A DNA stretch of 64,000 nt from Pseudomonadota bacterium (GCA_021818335.1 JAKAEJ010000002.1:35681-99680), one strand, 5' to 3'. Counted from the stretch's first letter, positions 52,106 through 61,839 are shown. A program made the numbers and translations. Notes: generated from the letters alone by a model not told the origin.

Positions 52106-53115
52106 GAGCAAGCACCGCCTGCATGGGCGCCGCAGTGGTGCACTTCCGCCTGTCGTCCGGCGATCGCCAAGGCGCCGAGCAGCCCGGGTTGCGCATGGAC
52201 GATGGCGGCACTGGGGATCTTGCCCAGCGTCTCGCCGAATCGTCCCTTCGCCGCAAACCGCCCACGAAAGCCACCAGACTGCAGGCGTGGCAGCAATTGT
52301 GCAATGAGACCGCCAGCCAGCAGCACGCCATCCCATGTGCCATAGGCGAGCGCCAAATCTCCCGCAACGCTGCCCAGGATAAGCGCGAATCGATCCAGCG
52401 CTTCGCTTGCCAAGGCGTCGCCTCGCAGTGCATCCGAGGTTATCGCCTCCGGGCTGAGCGCCGGCGCGGGCACGCCGTGGACCTCGCCGAGTGCTCGGTA
52501 AACGTTCAGAAGACCACCGCCACAGATCAAGCGCTCATTGGAAACGCGCCCGAAGCGCACGGTCAGCACCCGAAGGAGCTCAACTTCGAGGGCATCCTGC
52601 GGGGCAAAGCCGATGTGCCCCCCCTCGGTTTCCAGGACGAGCCAACGGCCGCCATGGCGCAGCACTGCCGTTGCGCCCAGGCCAGTGCCGGGACCGAGCA
52701 CCGCGAAGCTGGCATCGGTCTGTGCGTCGAAGCGAGGCAGATCGGGGCCGATCGCGGCCAAATCGCTGGGCGCCATTGCCGCGAGGCTGGCTCCCATGGC
52801 GGCGAAGTCGTTGACCAGTTGGATGCGAGGAATATCGAGCAGGCCGCGCAGGGCAGTGCAGTCGATTTGCCATGGATGGTTGGTGATTTGCGCCCGACCC
52901 TGCTCGACGCGGCCGGCCACGGCGAAGACCGCTACTTCCGGACGCGCTGCTCGTGCCCGCAGGTAACTGCGGGCCGCTGCTTCCAGCGATGGGTGCTCGG
53001 CCACGCGCAGGTTGACCAAGGTGCCGGCATCAATGCCTCGCTCCGCATTGGCAAGAACAAGGCGCAGGTTAGTCCCGCCCAGATCCGCAAGCAGCACTTG
53101 ATGGGCGGTGCTCAT
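52102..53115 (-). CDS. glk: glucokinase
   Basis: 337 residues of the bacterial Glk family. Motifs: VLLADLGGTNLRLVLAN (phosphate 1), LVNDFAAMGASLAA (catalytic Asp), VLGPGTGLGATAVL, LETEGGHIGFAP and the cysteine region. Converts glucose to glucose 6-phosphate with ATP. Both ends overlap neighbours by ATGA, so zwf, glk and pgl are translated as a series. Confidence 0.95.
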   Translation of the reverse strand: MSTAHQVLLADLGGTNLRLVLANAERGIDAGTLVNLRVAEHPSLEAAARSYLRARAARPEVAVFAVAGRVEQGRAQITNHPWQIDCTALRGLLDIPRIQLVNDFAAMGASLAAMAPSDLAAIGPDLPRFDAQTDASFAVLGPGTGLGATAVLRHGGRWLVLETEGGHIGFAPQDALEVELLRVLTVRFGRVSNERLICGGGLLNVYRALGEVHGVPAPALSPEAITSDALRGDALASEALDRFALILGSVAGDLALAYGTWDGVLLAGGLIAQLLPRLQSGGFRGRFAAKGRFGETLGKIPSAAIVHAQPGLLGALAIAGRQAEVHHCGAHAGGACS

Positions 53116-54539
53116 GTTGGTGATCCGCTGTCAGCTGGCAGGAATGGCTGTGCGGCCTGCGGTCCCCATGAGCCGGCGACATACGGTTGCGGCTGCGTAT
53201 GAGTCTCGCTCCATGCGGATTCGACGCTATCGATCCATTGCCATGCAGCTTCAACCTCGTCATCCCGCACGAACAGCGTGTGGCGGCCATTCAGCGCGTC
53301 GAGGAACAAGCGTTCGTAAGCGATGCGGCGGCGTCTCGACGGTGATACCGACAGATTGAGAGGTAATGGCTGCAGCTCCATGGCCCCCCACTCGGGTGCA
53401 GCAAGGCTGTTCATCAGCTGCAACTCGATGTTCTCATCGGGCTGCAGGCGGATCAGCAGTCGATTGGGTGTCGCCTGTTGGCGACCCGGCTTCTCAAACA
53501 GCCAATGGGACACCGGCTTGAAGCTGACAAGGATTTGCGTCGATCGTGTGGCCAAGCGCTTCCCGGTCACCAGATGGAAGGGCACGCCGGCCCAACGCCA
53601 GTTGTCGATGTGCGCGCGCAGGGCAACGAAGGTTTCGATGGACTGGCCCGGGAGCTGCGTAAATCCATTGACCGCCTGCGCACCAACGACGCCTGCCTCG
53701 TAGACGCCGCGGACGGATTCTTCCGCGACTTGGCGCGGATCGAACGGTCGCAGCGCACGCAGCACCATCAACTTGGCATTGCGCACGGTGTCTGCATCCA
53801 GTGCAGAAGGGGGTTCCATGGCGATCAGGCACAGCAGCTGCAACATGTGGTTCTGCACCATGTCGCGCAACGCGCCATAGCGCGAGTAATACTGCTCGCG
53901 GCCATCAACGCCCGCGGTTTCGGCGACCAGTATGTCGACCCGATCGATCCAGCGGCGCGACCACACCGCCTCGAGCAATGTGTTGCCGAATCGAAGCGCG
54001 AGCAGGTTTTGGACCGTCGCTTTCCCTAGGTAATGGTCGAGGCGGAAAACCCGGGATTCCGGGACACATTCCGCGATGGCCGCGTTAATGGAACGCGCAC
54101 TGGCGAGATCGCGGCCGATGGGCTTTTCCAGCATCAACCGCGAGGGATCATCGAGGAGGCCCGCGAGCTTGAGGCCCTTCGCAATCGGGACGAACAAGTC
54201 CGGTGGCACGGCCAGATAGCTCAGTAGCCCATCCTTGGGGTCGATCTTGAGCGTTGCGGCCAGTGCCTCGGGTTGGCTCAAGTCCACTGCGGTGTAGCTC
54301 ATGCGCGACATCAGATCGCGGAGCGCTTCACGATCAGCGGCAGTGCCAGCTCGCTTGAGCACCCGCTCGGTCAGCCATGCGCGAAATGCATCATCCGAAT
54401 CGAAGGGCGTCTTAGCGACTGCGTGCAGGCGGAAACCTGGCGGCAGAAGGCGATCGCGCAGCAGATTGGCGAGTGCCGGTACCACTTGGCCGGCGGCTAG
54501 GTCCCCGGTGGCGCCGAAGAGCAGGAATTGCTCGTGCAT
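53112..54539 (-). CDS. zwf: glucose-6-phosphate 1-dehydrogenase
   Basis: 475 residues. NADP-binding start LFGATGDLAAGQVVPAL; active-site motif FRLDHYLGKATVQNLLALRF; later DGREQYYSRYGALRDMVQNH. Produces 6-phosphogluconolactone and NADPH for the Entner-Doudoroff route. Start ATG shares one base with the GH1 stop (TGATG). The upstream in-frame extension belongs to the GH1 gene. Confidence 0.95.
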   Translation of the reverse strand: MHEQFLLFGATGDLAAGQVVPALANLLRDRLLPPGFRLHAVAKTPFDSDDAFRAWLTERVLKRAGTAADREALRDLMSRMSYTAVDLSQPEALAATLKIDPKDGLLSYLAVPPDLFVPIAKGLKLAGLLDDPSRLMLEKPIGRDLASARSINAAIAECVPESRVFRLDHYLGKATVQNLLALRFGNTLLEAVWSRRWIDRVDILVAETAGVDGREQYYSRYGALRDMVQNHMLQLLCLIAMEPPSALDADTVRNAKLMVLRALRPFDPRQVAEESVRGVYEAGVVGAQAVNGFTQLPGQSIETFVALRAHIDNWRWAGVPFHLVTGKRLATRSTQILVSFKPVSHWLFEKPGRQQATPNRLLIRLQPDENIELQLMNSLAAPEWGAMELQPLPLNLSVSPSRRRRIAYERLFLDALNGRHTLFVRDDEVEAAWQWIDSVESAWSETHTQPQPYVAGSWGPQAAQPFLPADSGSPT

Positions 54540-55897
54540 CAATTCTCCTCGTGCAGCGAGGCTCCATTGCTGGCGACCACGCGGCTGTAGTAAAGCGCGC
54601 TGTCCTTGGGCGAACGTTCGAGGGTGCCATAGTTCACATGCACCAGGCCGAAGCGCTTGGCGAAACCCAGGGACCACTCGAAATTATCCATGAAAGACCA
54701 TGCCATGTAGCCCCGCACATCCACGCCGGCCCGTATGGCCGCATGGAGCGCCAGGAGGTGCTTCCGCAAATAGTCGATTCGCAGTGGGTCGTGGATGCGC
54801 CCCTCTTCCGCAACCGGGGGGTCATAAAAGGCCGACCCATTTTCCGTGATGTAAACGGGAGGATTGCCGTAGCGGTCGCGGATCCAGAGCAAGGTGTCGG
54901 TAAGGCCTCGGGGGAAAACCTCCCAACTGGTTTCCGTATAGGTCGCCAGCTTTTGCATGACGCGGCTCGCGCGAACAGGCCAGGCTGAAGGGTCGTCCCG
55001 CGTGACACTGCGCGTGTAATAGTTGAATCCGATGAAGTCCAGCTTTTGCTGGATCAGGGCAAAGTCGGCCTCGGGCCAGTCGGGCCACGCGTTGCCGAAG
55101 ATCTCGCGCATTTCCTCGGGATAGCGTCCGAGAAAAACCGGGTCGAGGTACTGGGCGTTCATGTAGGCATGCGCGCGTTGGGTGGCGGCACGGTCTGCGG
55201 CGGTGTCGCTGGCCGGGTACTTGGGTTCAAGATTTACCACCAGACCGACGTGATGCCGTCCCACTGAGCGGTAGCGCTGGACGGCTGCGCCGTGTGCGCG
55301 AAGCAGGTTGTGGGTGGCAATCGGCGCTTCATAGAGGTTGCGGTGTCCGGGGGCGAGCGCGCCATGAAGGTAGCCGCCATCGGCAACGACCCAAGGTTCG
55401 TTGAGCGTGGCCCACTGCTGCACGCGGCCATCGAGGGCCCTGAAGACCACCTCGGCGTAGTCGGCAAACCAGTGCGCGATGTCGGGGTTGAGCCAGCCAC
55501 CGCGGTCATCCAGGGCCACAGGCAAGTCCCAGTGGAACAGCGTCACCAAGGGCGTGATGCCGTGTGCGAGCAGTTCGTCGACCAGCCGGGAATAGAAATC
55601 CAAGCCTTTGCCGTTGACCGGGCCGCGGCCCTCGGGCATGACTCGGGACCAGGAGACGCTGAAGCGGTAGGCCTGCATGCCCAGCCGCTTCATCAGCGCC
55701 ACGTCGTCGCGCCAGCGCCGGTAATGATCACAAGCGACGTCGCCCGTATCGCCGCCACTCGTCATCCCCGGCGTGTGCACGAAGCGCTCCCAGATGTTGG
55801 GACCGGCGCCGTCGGCCAGCGGCGAACCTTCGATCTGGTAGGCAGACGTGGCAGTGCCCCAGAGGAAGTTCTCGGGGAATAAGGTCTCTTTGGCCAT
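54539..55897 (-). CDS. GH1 beta-glucosidase
   Basis: 452 residues of glycoside hydrolase family 1, retaining beta-glucosidase. Active-site blocks: LWGTATSAYQIEGS, FHWDLPVALDDRGGW, the acid/base Glu in QWATLNEPWV and the nucleophile Glu in PVYITENGSAFYD; WSFMDNFEWSLGFAKRFGL is also standard. No signal peptide, so cytoplasmic cleavage of imported cellobiose or other beta-glucosides is likely. First gene of the operon. The start is the ATG at 55897; frame before it overlaps the divergent ABC gene. Confidence 0.95.
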   Translation of the reverse strand: MAKETLFPENFLWGTATSAYQIEGSPLADGAGPNIWERFVHTPGMTSGGDTGDVACDHYRRWRDDVALMKRLGMQAYRFSVSWSRVMPEGRGPVNGKGLDFYSRLVDELLAHGITPLVTLFHWDLPVALDDRGGWLNPDIAHWFADYAEVVFRALDGRVQQWATLNEPWVVADGGYLHGALAPGHRNLYEAPIATHNLLRAHGAAVQRYRSVGRHHVGLVVNLEPKYPASDTAADRAATQRAHAYMNAQYLDPVFLGRYPEEMREIFGNAWPDWPEADFALIQQKLDFIGFNYYTRSVTRDDPSAWPVRASRVMQKLATYTETSWEVFPRGLTDTLLWIRDRYGNPPVYITENGSAFYDPPVAEEGRIHDPLRIDYLRKHLLALHAAIRAGVDVRGYMAWSFMDNFEWSLGFAKRFGLVHVNYGTLERSPKDSALYYSRVVASNGASLHEEN

Positions 55898-55922
55898 GGG
55901 AAGTCCGCGCGGGGGATGGTCG

Positions 55923-55936
55923 TGAAAACGATTACA
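55923..55936. promoter_or_regulatory. LacI-family operator between GH1 operon and ABC ATPase
   Basis: TGAAAACGATTACA fits the TGnAAnCGnTTnCA pattern shared by many LacI-family sugar repressors, with central CG. It lies 26-39 bases before the GH1 start and 58-71 before the divergent ATPase gene, so it could control both. No lacI-type gene is in the window. Confidence 0.6.
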
Positions 55937-55993
55937 TGCGAGGATAACTGAACGGGCTCCGGGTGAGTAGCGCGCGCGACGAGGAGAGGCGGC

Positions 55994-57106
55994 ATGGGTG
56001 GCGTCAGGCTCGAAGACGTGCGCAAGGTCTACGCCAACGGGCGCGTCGCCGTAGCCGGAGCCACCTTCGAGGTGCGCGCCGGGGAGCTCATCGTGTTCGT
56101 GGGCCCGTCGGGCTGCGGCAAGACCACGCTGCTGCGCATGATCGCAGGGCTGGAAGACATCACGTCGGGCACCCTCAGCATCGCGGGCCGCGTGGTCAAT
56201 GATCTGCCGCCCAAGGCACGTGACATCGCGATGGTGTTCCAGAACTACGCCCTCTACCCGCACATGACGGTGGCCGAAAACCTTGGGTTTGGACTCAAGT
56301 TGCGCGGCGAGGCCCGCGACGAGATCGCGCGGAAGGTGCAGGCAGCGGCAGAAATGCTGGGTCTGGATCAGGTTCTGCGGTCACGACCCGGGCAGTTGTC
56401 GGGGGGACAACAGCAGCGCGTGGCACTCGGTCGTGCACTGGTCCGGGAGCCGCGGGTATTCCTGCTCGATGAACCGCTATCGAATCTCGATGCGAAGATG
56501 CGTTTGAGCATGCGCGTGGAGATCGCGCGCCTTCATCGGCGCCTCGGGACCACCATGATCTACGTTACGCATGACCAGATCGAGGCGATGACACTGGGTC
56601 AGCGCATCGTGGTACTCAACGACGGGATCATTCAGCAAATCGACACGCCGATGAACGTCTATCGGCGTCCTGTCAACCTGTTCGTGGCGAGCTTCCTCGG
56701 AAGTCCTGCCATCAACATGCTGCGCGGACGCTATCGCGCAGGCGATGGCGGGATTCTGGAAATGGGTGCCGACGTCCATCTGGTACTGGGACTGGACGCC
56801 GCGACCCTGCGTGGGCTGACGGCGCATGTCGGTCGCGACCTGGTGCTCGGCCTGCGTCCCGAAGCGCTGCGTCTCGCCGCGGGCGCGCTGCCTGCGCACT
56901 GGCCGCGATTCGTTGCGCAGGTGGAGGTGGTCGAGCCGGTTGGGAGCGAGGTGTTCGTCGAAATGCGCTGGCGTGCCTGCGCCCTGACTGCCCGCCTGCC
57001 GCCAGCAGCCCTGCCGCTTCCAGGGGAGTCCATGGAAGTGGCCTTCGACCCTGCCGAATTGCTGTTCTTTGACGCCAGGGATGGCACGCGCATCGAGGTG
57101 TGCTGA
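55994..57106 (+). CDS. ugpC: sugar ABC transporter ATPase (UgpC/MalK type)
   Basis: 370 residues. Walker A GPSGCGKTT, signature LSGGQQQRVALGRAL and Walker B VFLLDEPLSNLDAKMR are intact; the C-terminal 120 residues form a TOBE-type regulatory domain. GGAGAGGCGGC precedes the ATG. Permease and binding-protein genes are missing, so it would energise a transporter encoded elsewhere; multitask MsmX/UgpC-type ATPases are known to do this. Divergent from the GH1 operon. Confidence 0.9.
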   Translation: MGGVRLEDVRKVYANGRVAVAGATFEVRAGELIVFVGPSGCGKTTLLRMIAGLEDITSGTLSIAGRVVNDLPPKARDIAMVFQNYALYPHMTVAENLGFGLKLRGEARDEIARKVQAAAEMLGLDQVLRSRPGQLSGGQQQRVALGRALVREPRVFLLDEPLSNLDAKMRLSMRVEIARLHRRLGTTMIYVTHDQIEAMTLGQRIVVLNDGIIQQIDTPMNVYRRPVNLFVASFLGSPAINMLRGRYRAGDGGILEMGADVHLVLGLDAATLRGLTAHVGRDLVLGLRPEALRLAAGALPAHWPRFVAQVEVVEPVGSEVFVEMRWRACALTARLPPAALPLPGESMEVAFDPAELLFFDARDGTRIEVC

Positions 57107-57180
57107 TGCACCTGCAGCCGCCACCGGGCGCCACGCTCCGGGTGGTGTGCCTGGTCCGGGAGGTTGAATCGGCCTGAGGA

Positions 57181-58194
57181 TCAGCGTGCTGACATCAGCG
57201 CAACGGTCATGTCGAGCATTCGGTTCGAGAATCCCCACTCGTTGTCGTACCAGCTCAGCACCTTGACCAGCGTGCCATCCATGACGCGCGTCTGGGTGGC
57301 GTCGTAGATGCTGGACAGCGGGTTGTGGTTGAAGTCGATCGAGACCAGCGGATCGGTATTGATGCCCAGGATGCCCTTGAGGGGGCCCGTGCTGGCTTCG
57401 CGGACCGCCGCGTCGATTTCGTCCTTGCTGGTCGCGCGCGCGGCGACGAAGCTCAAGTCGACCACGGAGACATTGATCGTCGGTACGCGCATCGCGAAGC
57501 CATCGAGCTTGCCGTTGAGCTCCGGCAAGACCAGGCCTACCGCCGCAGCGGCGCCGGTCTTGGTGGGGATCTGGCTCATCGTGGCGCTCCGCGCGCGACG
57601 CAGATCCTTGTGGTAGACGTCGGTCAGCACTTGGTCGTTGGTGTATGAATGGATGGTCGTCATCAGCCCATGCACGATGCCGATCCTTCCATGAAGAACC
57701 TTGGCCAGTGGCGCCAGGCAGTTGGTCGTGCAACTGGCGTTGGAGATCACCTGGTGGCTGGCCTTGAGCTGCGCGTGGTTGACGCCCATCACGAACGTTC
57801 CGTCGACATCCTTTTCCCCGGGCGCGGAGATGATCACCTTTCGGGCTCCACCGGCGATATGGGCCCCGGCTTTGGCCTTGCTGGTGAACAGTCCCGTGCA
57901 TTCGAGCACCACGTCCACGCCCAATGTGCCCCAGGGCAGCTTTGCGGGATCGCGTTCAGCCAGAACCTTGATCCGATCACCCTTGACGACCAGATCGCCG
58001 CCGTCAACAGCAACATCGTGGGGAAATCGGCCGTGGGCGGTGTCGTGGCGCGTGAGATGGGCATTGGTTTCGGCATCGCCAAGGTCATTGATCGCCACGA
58101 TGCTGATCTCGTGCGTGCGGCCTGTCTCATACAATGCGCGCAGGACGTTGCGGCCGATGCGGCCATAGCCATTGATGGCAACCTTGATGGGCAT
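57181..58194 (-). CDS. gapA: glyceraldehyde-3-phosphate dehydrogenase
   Basis: 337 residues. NAD fold [19 protein letters not shown] at the start; catalytic cysteine in [34 protein letters not shown] and [18 protein letters not shown] near the end. Oxidises glyceraldehyde 3-phosphate from the Entner-Doudoroff and Embden-Meyerhof routes. GAGG nine bases before ATG 58194 favours it over the ATG three codons upstream. The pgk gene usually beside it is not in the window. Confidence 0.96.
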   Translation of the reverse strand: MPIKVAINGYGRIGRNVLRALYETGRTHEISIVAINDLGDAETNAHLTRHDTAHGRFPHDVAVDGGDLVVKGDRIKVLAERDPAKLPWGTLGVDVVLECTGLFTSKAKAGAHIAGGARKVIISAPGEKDVDGTFVMGVNHAQLKASHQVISNASCTTNCLAPLAKVLHGRIGIVHGLMTTIHSYTNDQVLTDVYHKDLRRARSATMSQIPTKTGAAAAVGLVLPELNGKLDGFAMRVPTINVSVVDLSFVAARATSKDEIDAAVREASTGPLKGILGINTDPLVSIDFNHNPLSSIYDATQTRVMDGTLVKVLSWYDNEWGFSNRMLDMTVALMSAR

Positions 58195-58654
58195 TGCGGG
58201 CATCCTCGGGCGGTGTCAGGGCCATGATCTTATCGGCAAGTTGGCGTCCGGGCGATCCCGGAGGGCGGTGGTCTGGCGCAGCCGAAACAGCCGAAATGTG
58301 GGCCCGGTCCCGATGCACGGCGGTCGCGGGCGCGCCTCGCGTATGAAAAATCAAGGTTCCAGCACTGGCGCGCGGCCACGCCCGCTGGCGTCAGCGGGAA
58401 TCGGGCCGACTTCGCGCAATGCGTGCCCGGGCGTTTGCTGCGCGGCAGGATCACCGCATCCAGGTCGGGACAACGGTGGGATGTCACCTCGCAGCCTGTC
58501 GGGCGGGGCTCGGCTGACGAGACCGCCGTCGGATCCGGCCGAGGGTTGCACCGTCGTCGTTGGGTGCCGTTGCGGGACCCCCTGCTTCCCGCGTACCCCG
58601 CATTCCAAGCACCGCGTCGAACACAGCGGCCGGTGCGCGTGATAATTTTGAGGG
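58195..58654. other. divergent promoter region gapA / pyk
   Basis: 460 bases without a supported gene. The right end has GATAAT (58641-58646), with a weak CGAACA 17 bases before it; a transcript from there would begin about two bases before the pyk ATG, so pyk might be leaderless, although GAGGG directly precedes the ATG. Open frames crossing the region have no recognisable product. Confidence 0.5.
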
Positions 58655-60133
58655 ATGACTACCAGCATCCGTCGAACCAAGATCGTTGCCACGCTCGGTC
58701 CCGCCACTGATACGCCCGAAATCCTGGCGCGTACGCTGGCTGCGGGGGTCGATGTCGTGCGCCTCAACCTGTCCCATGGCAGGCCCGAGGACCACCACCG
58801 GCGTGCCAATGCCGTGCGCGAGTGGGCTGCGGTTCAGGGGCGTGAGATCGCGATTTTGGCGGATCTGCAGGGCCCCAAGATCCGTATCGAACGTTTTGCG
58901 GATGGCCCGGTCCAGCTCGTGCCGGGCCAGCCGTTCGTGCTCGATTGCCGGCCGGATGCGCCGCCGGGCAACGGCGCGCGCGTCGGAGTCAGCTATGCCG
59001 GATTGCCGCGGGACGTGGGTCCGGGTGACGTGCTGCTGCTGGATGACGGGCTCGTGGCGCTGGATGTGCGCGAGGTATCGGGCAGCGAGGTGCGCTGCAC
59101 GGTCCGGGTCGGCGGCACTCTTTCAGATCGAAAGGGCCTGAATCGACAGGGTGGCGGTCTGAGCGTTGACGCGTTGTCGGACAAGGACCGCGCAGACATT
59201 CGGCTTGCCGCCGAAATGGGAGCCGATTTCCTCGCCGTGTCGTTCGTGCGTTCGGCCTTCGATATCGAAGAAGCGCGCCGTCTTCTGCGCGCATCCGGTG
59301 GCGACGCATGGCTGGTGGCCAAGATCGAGCGGGCCGATGCGATTCCCGTGCTCGAGGAGATCATCGATGCTTCCGATGCGGTCATGGTTGCGCGCGGCGA
59401 TCTGGGCGTGGAGATCGGTGATGCGGAGCTTCCGGGCTTGCAGAAGCGAATCATCCGCGAGGCCGTGGGCCGCAATCGCGCCGTCATCACGGCGACGCAG
59501 ATGCTGCAGTCGATGGTCAGCGCACCCATTCCCACGCGTGCCGAAGTGCTCGACGTCGCCAATGCGGTCCTGGACGGCACCGATGCCGTGATGCTGTCGC
59601 AGGAGACGGCGTCCGGCGCGCATCCGGATCTTGCGGTTGCGGCCATGCAACGCATCTGTCTCGGCGCCGAGCGGCAGTTCCGTCCGCAGGACTACGCCAA
59701 TACCAGCCCGGGTCTACAGCGTCTGGACCGCACTGACCAGGCCATCGCGCATGCGGCTATGGATCTTGCCAATCGCATCGAGGCTGCTGCCATCGTTGCA
59801 TTGACGGAGTCGGGTGCGACCGCGCAGTGGTTGTCGCGTTACCGTTCGGCCGTTCCCATCTATGCGCTGTCGCACAATGCCTCGGCACGTCGGCGCATGC
59901 GCTTGCTGCGCGACGTGCAGCCGGTCGCATTCGTCGGTGAATCATCGGGTGGCGATCCTGCCCAACTGGTGTTGGAGGCGATTGGCCATCTGGTCCGGAT
60001 GGGTCTGCTCGAACCGGGATGGCGAGTCCTGCTGACTCACGGTGACCAGGTAGGTCGGCATGGCGGCACGAACACCCTCAAGCTGCTTTCGGTCGACGAG
60101 GCGGGCGCGCCCCAGAACTTGCGGGAGCTCTGA
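58655..60133 (+). CDS. pyk: pyruvate kinase
   Basis: 492 residues, cytosolic, converting phosphoenolpyruvate and ADP to pyruvate and ATP. Motifs: KIVATLGPATDTPEILARTL, RLNLSHGRPEDHH, DLQGPKIRI, the family signature MVARGDLGVEIGDAELP and MLSQETASGAHP. The C-terminal allosteric domain is complete. Its neighbours gapA and fba make a glycolysis cluster. Confidence 0.96.
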   Translation: MTTSIRRTKIVATLGPATDTPEILARTLAAGVDVVRLNLSHGRPEDHHRRANAVREWAAVQGREIAILADLQGPKIRIERFADGPVQLVPGQPFVLDCRPDAPPGNGARVGVSYAGLPRDVGPGDVLLLDDGLVALDVREVSGSEVRCTVRVGGTLSDRKGLNRQGGGLSVDALSDKDRADIRLAAEMGADFLAVSFVRSAFDIEEARRLLRASGGDAWLVAKIERADAIPVLEEIIDASDAVMVARGDLGVEIGDAELPGLQKRIIREAVGRNRAVITATQMLQSMVSAPIPTRAEVLDVANAVLDGTDAVMLSQETASGAHPDLAVAAMQRICLGAERQFRPQDYANTSPGLQRLDRTDQAIAHAAMDLANRIEAAAIVALTESGATAQWLSRYRSAVPIYALSHNASARRRMRLLRDVQPVAFVGESSGGDPAQLVLEAIGHLVRMGLLEPGWRVLLTHGDQVGRHGGTNTLKLLSVDEAGAPQNLREL

Positions 60134-60205
60134 ACGGGGCTGGCGCGACGCACGGGTGCATCGCGGCGCAGGTATGCTGTCAGGACGGTCACCGGGAGGA
60201 CGACC

Positions 60206-60691
60206 ATGAAGCGAGTGTCAGTAGCCCTTGTGTGCATGCTCGCAGCCGGCTTCGGCCTGCTGGCGTCGGCTCCGGCGCTTGCCCAGGGCATCCAGCGCAT
60301 CGCGCCCGAGCATATCGATCACTACTGGATCGTCGATGTCAGCCACGTCGATGTCACGCTGCCTTACACAGGCGTCAACATCGACAAGCCTGGCTGCGTC
60401 GCGGTCAGCTTCGTGATCGGCAGCGACGGAAACACGCACGATGTGCGCGCCGCACGGGTAGTGCCACCCAGTGATCTTGGACCGCCCGCCGTGAGCATGA
60501 TCCGTTCTTACGCGTACCGTGCTGCCCCCAGCAACACCACGCGGATGCCGATCGCCACGTACCTGATCGTACCGTTCAATCTCCCGACGATGCAGGCAGG
60601 CATGCCGGCGGCTGCGCGTCAGAGGGTCGCCGCAGACCGTACGCGCCACCTCGAGCCTTGCGTCCTGCCCGGCTACTCTCCGCCCCGCTGA
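60206..60691 (+). CDS. secreted TonB-C-domain-like small protein
   Basis: 161 residues with a signal peptide (VSVALVCMLAAGFGLLASAP, cleaved after about ALAQG, residue 28). The remainder resembles a TonB C-terminal domain without membrane anchor: CVAVSFVIGSDGNTHDVRA, then SYAYRAAPSNTTRMPIATYL. Ends in a proline-rich tail. Possibly a periplasmic partner in an energised or peptidoglycan-associated system; function unknown. The second such protein in the window, besides the one at 31821. Confidence 0.7.
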   Translation: MKRVSVALVCMLAAGFGLLASAPALAQGIQRIAPEHIDHYWIVDVSHVDVTLPYTGVNIDKPGCVAVSFVIGSDGNTHDVRAARVVPPSDLGPPAVSMIRSYAYRAAPSNTTRMPIATYLIVPFNLPTMQAGMPAAARQRVAADRTRHLEPCVLPGYSPPR

Positions 60692-60759
60692 TCCACCCTC
60701 TGGCGTCGTTATACTGCAACGCTTCGCGCGCAACGTGCGCGCTTCCTCGCGGAGCCATC

Positions 60760-61770
60760 ATGAGCGTTGACCAGCTGGAAGGCGTTGCACGGGCCTTGGT
60801 CTCTCCAGGCAAGGGCATTATTGCCATCGATGAGTCCGGTGCCACCATCAGTAAGCGATTCGCGGCGGTGGGCATTGCCAACAACGAGGAGAATCGTCGC
60901 GCGTACCGCGAGTTGCTGCTCACAGCGCCGGGCCTTGCCGAACACATCTCAGGCGCCATCCTGTACGACGAAACGATTCGCCAGTCCACACGCGCAGGCA
61001 CCCGATTCACCGACGTCATGCGTGCGTCCGGGATCATCCCGGGAATCAAGGTCGACAAGGGTACGAAGCCGCTCGCAGGATTTCCCGGAGAAGTCGTCAC
61101 CGAGGGGCTCGACGGACTGCGGGAACGGCTGGCCGAATACGCGGGTCTTGGCGCGCGATTCGCTAAGTGGCGGGCCGTGATCCGCATCGACGATGACACG
61201 CCAAGTTCGACTTGCATCGAGGCGAACAATCACGCACTCGCGCGCTATGCGGCGCTATGCCAGGAAGCGGGTCTGGTTCCGATCGTCGAGCCCGAGGTGT
61301 TGATGGATGGAGCGCACGACATCGACGTGAGCTACGAGGTGACCGAGGCGGTGCTGCGATCGCTTTTTGCATCGCTGTACGAGCACAACATCATGCTCGA
61401 AGGGGCCATCCTGAAGGCCAGCATGGTGATCGCCGGTACCGATTGCGACGAGCAGTCGGGTGTCGATGAAGTGGCCGAGGCAACGGTGCGTTGTCTGCGA
61501 GCCACGGTCCCGGCGTTGTTGCCCGGTGTCGTATTCCTGTCGGGTGGGCAAAGCGATGCCCAGGCGACGGCCCATCTTGATGCGATGAATCGGATGGGGC
61601 CGCAGCCGTGGCCGTTGAGCTTCAGTTATGGCCGCGCCATGCAGCAGGCTGCGCTGAAGTTGTGGGCGCAGGACATGCACGGCCAGTTCGCGGCCGCGCA
61701 GAAAGTCGTGGTTCAGCGGGCACGGGAGAACGGACAGGCCGCCCTAGGCCAATGGCAGGCGGGCCGCTAA
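60760..61770 (+). CDS. fructose-bisphosphate aldolase, class I
   Basis: 336 residues of the class I (Schiff-base) aldolase family. Visible: KGIIAIDESGATISKRFAAV, GAILYDETIRQSTR, GIIPGIKVDKGTKPL and the lysine region LEGAILKASMVIAG; LSGGQSDAQATAHLDAMNRM follows. Most Gammaproteobacteria rely on class II, but class I is the usual type next to pyk in Xanthomonas. GGAG (60751) sets the ATG at 60760. Confidence 0.95.
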   Translation: MSVDQLEGVARALVSPGKGIIAIDESGATISKRFAAVGIANNEENRRAYRELLLTAPGLAEHISGAILYDETIRQSTRAGTRFTDVMRASGIIPGIKVDKGTKPLAGFPGEVVTEGLDGLRERLAEYAGLGARFAKWRAVIRIDDDTPSSTCIEANNHALARYAALCQEAGLVPIVEPEVLMDGAHDIDVSYEVTEAVLRSLFASLYEHNIMLEGAILKASMVIAGTDCDEQSGVDEVAEATVRCLRATVPALLPGVVFLSGGQSDAQATAHLDAMNRMGPQPWPLSFSYGRAMQQAALKLWAQDMHGQFAAAQKVVVQRARENGQAALGQWQAGR

Positions 61771-61792
61771 AAAACGGGAACGTTGAAACAAG

Positions 61793-61814
61793 ACGGGCGC
61801 CCTCGGGCGCCCGT
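61793..61814. terminator. bidirectional hairpin between fba and the outer-membrane gene
   Basis: ACGGGCGCCC-TC-GGGCGCCCGT, a perfect 10-base-pair stem (nine functional). On the minus strand it is followed by CTTGTTT, on the plus strand by TCATCA. It sits between two converging genes. Confidence 0.7.
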
Positions 61815-61839
61815 TCATCACCGCTGAACGGTGCGATGG

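Noticed and set aside
56477..57901. Minus-strand frame across the UgpC-type gene and gapA
   Set aside because: Out of frame with gapA and antisense to the ATPase.
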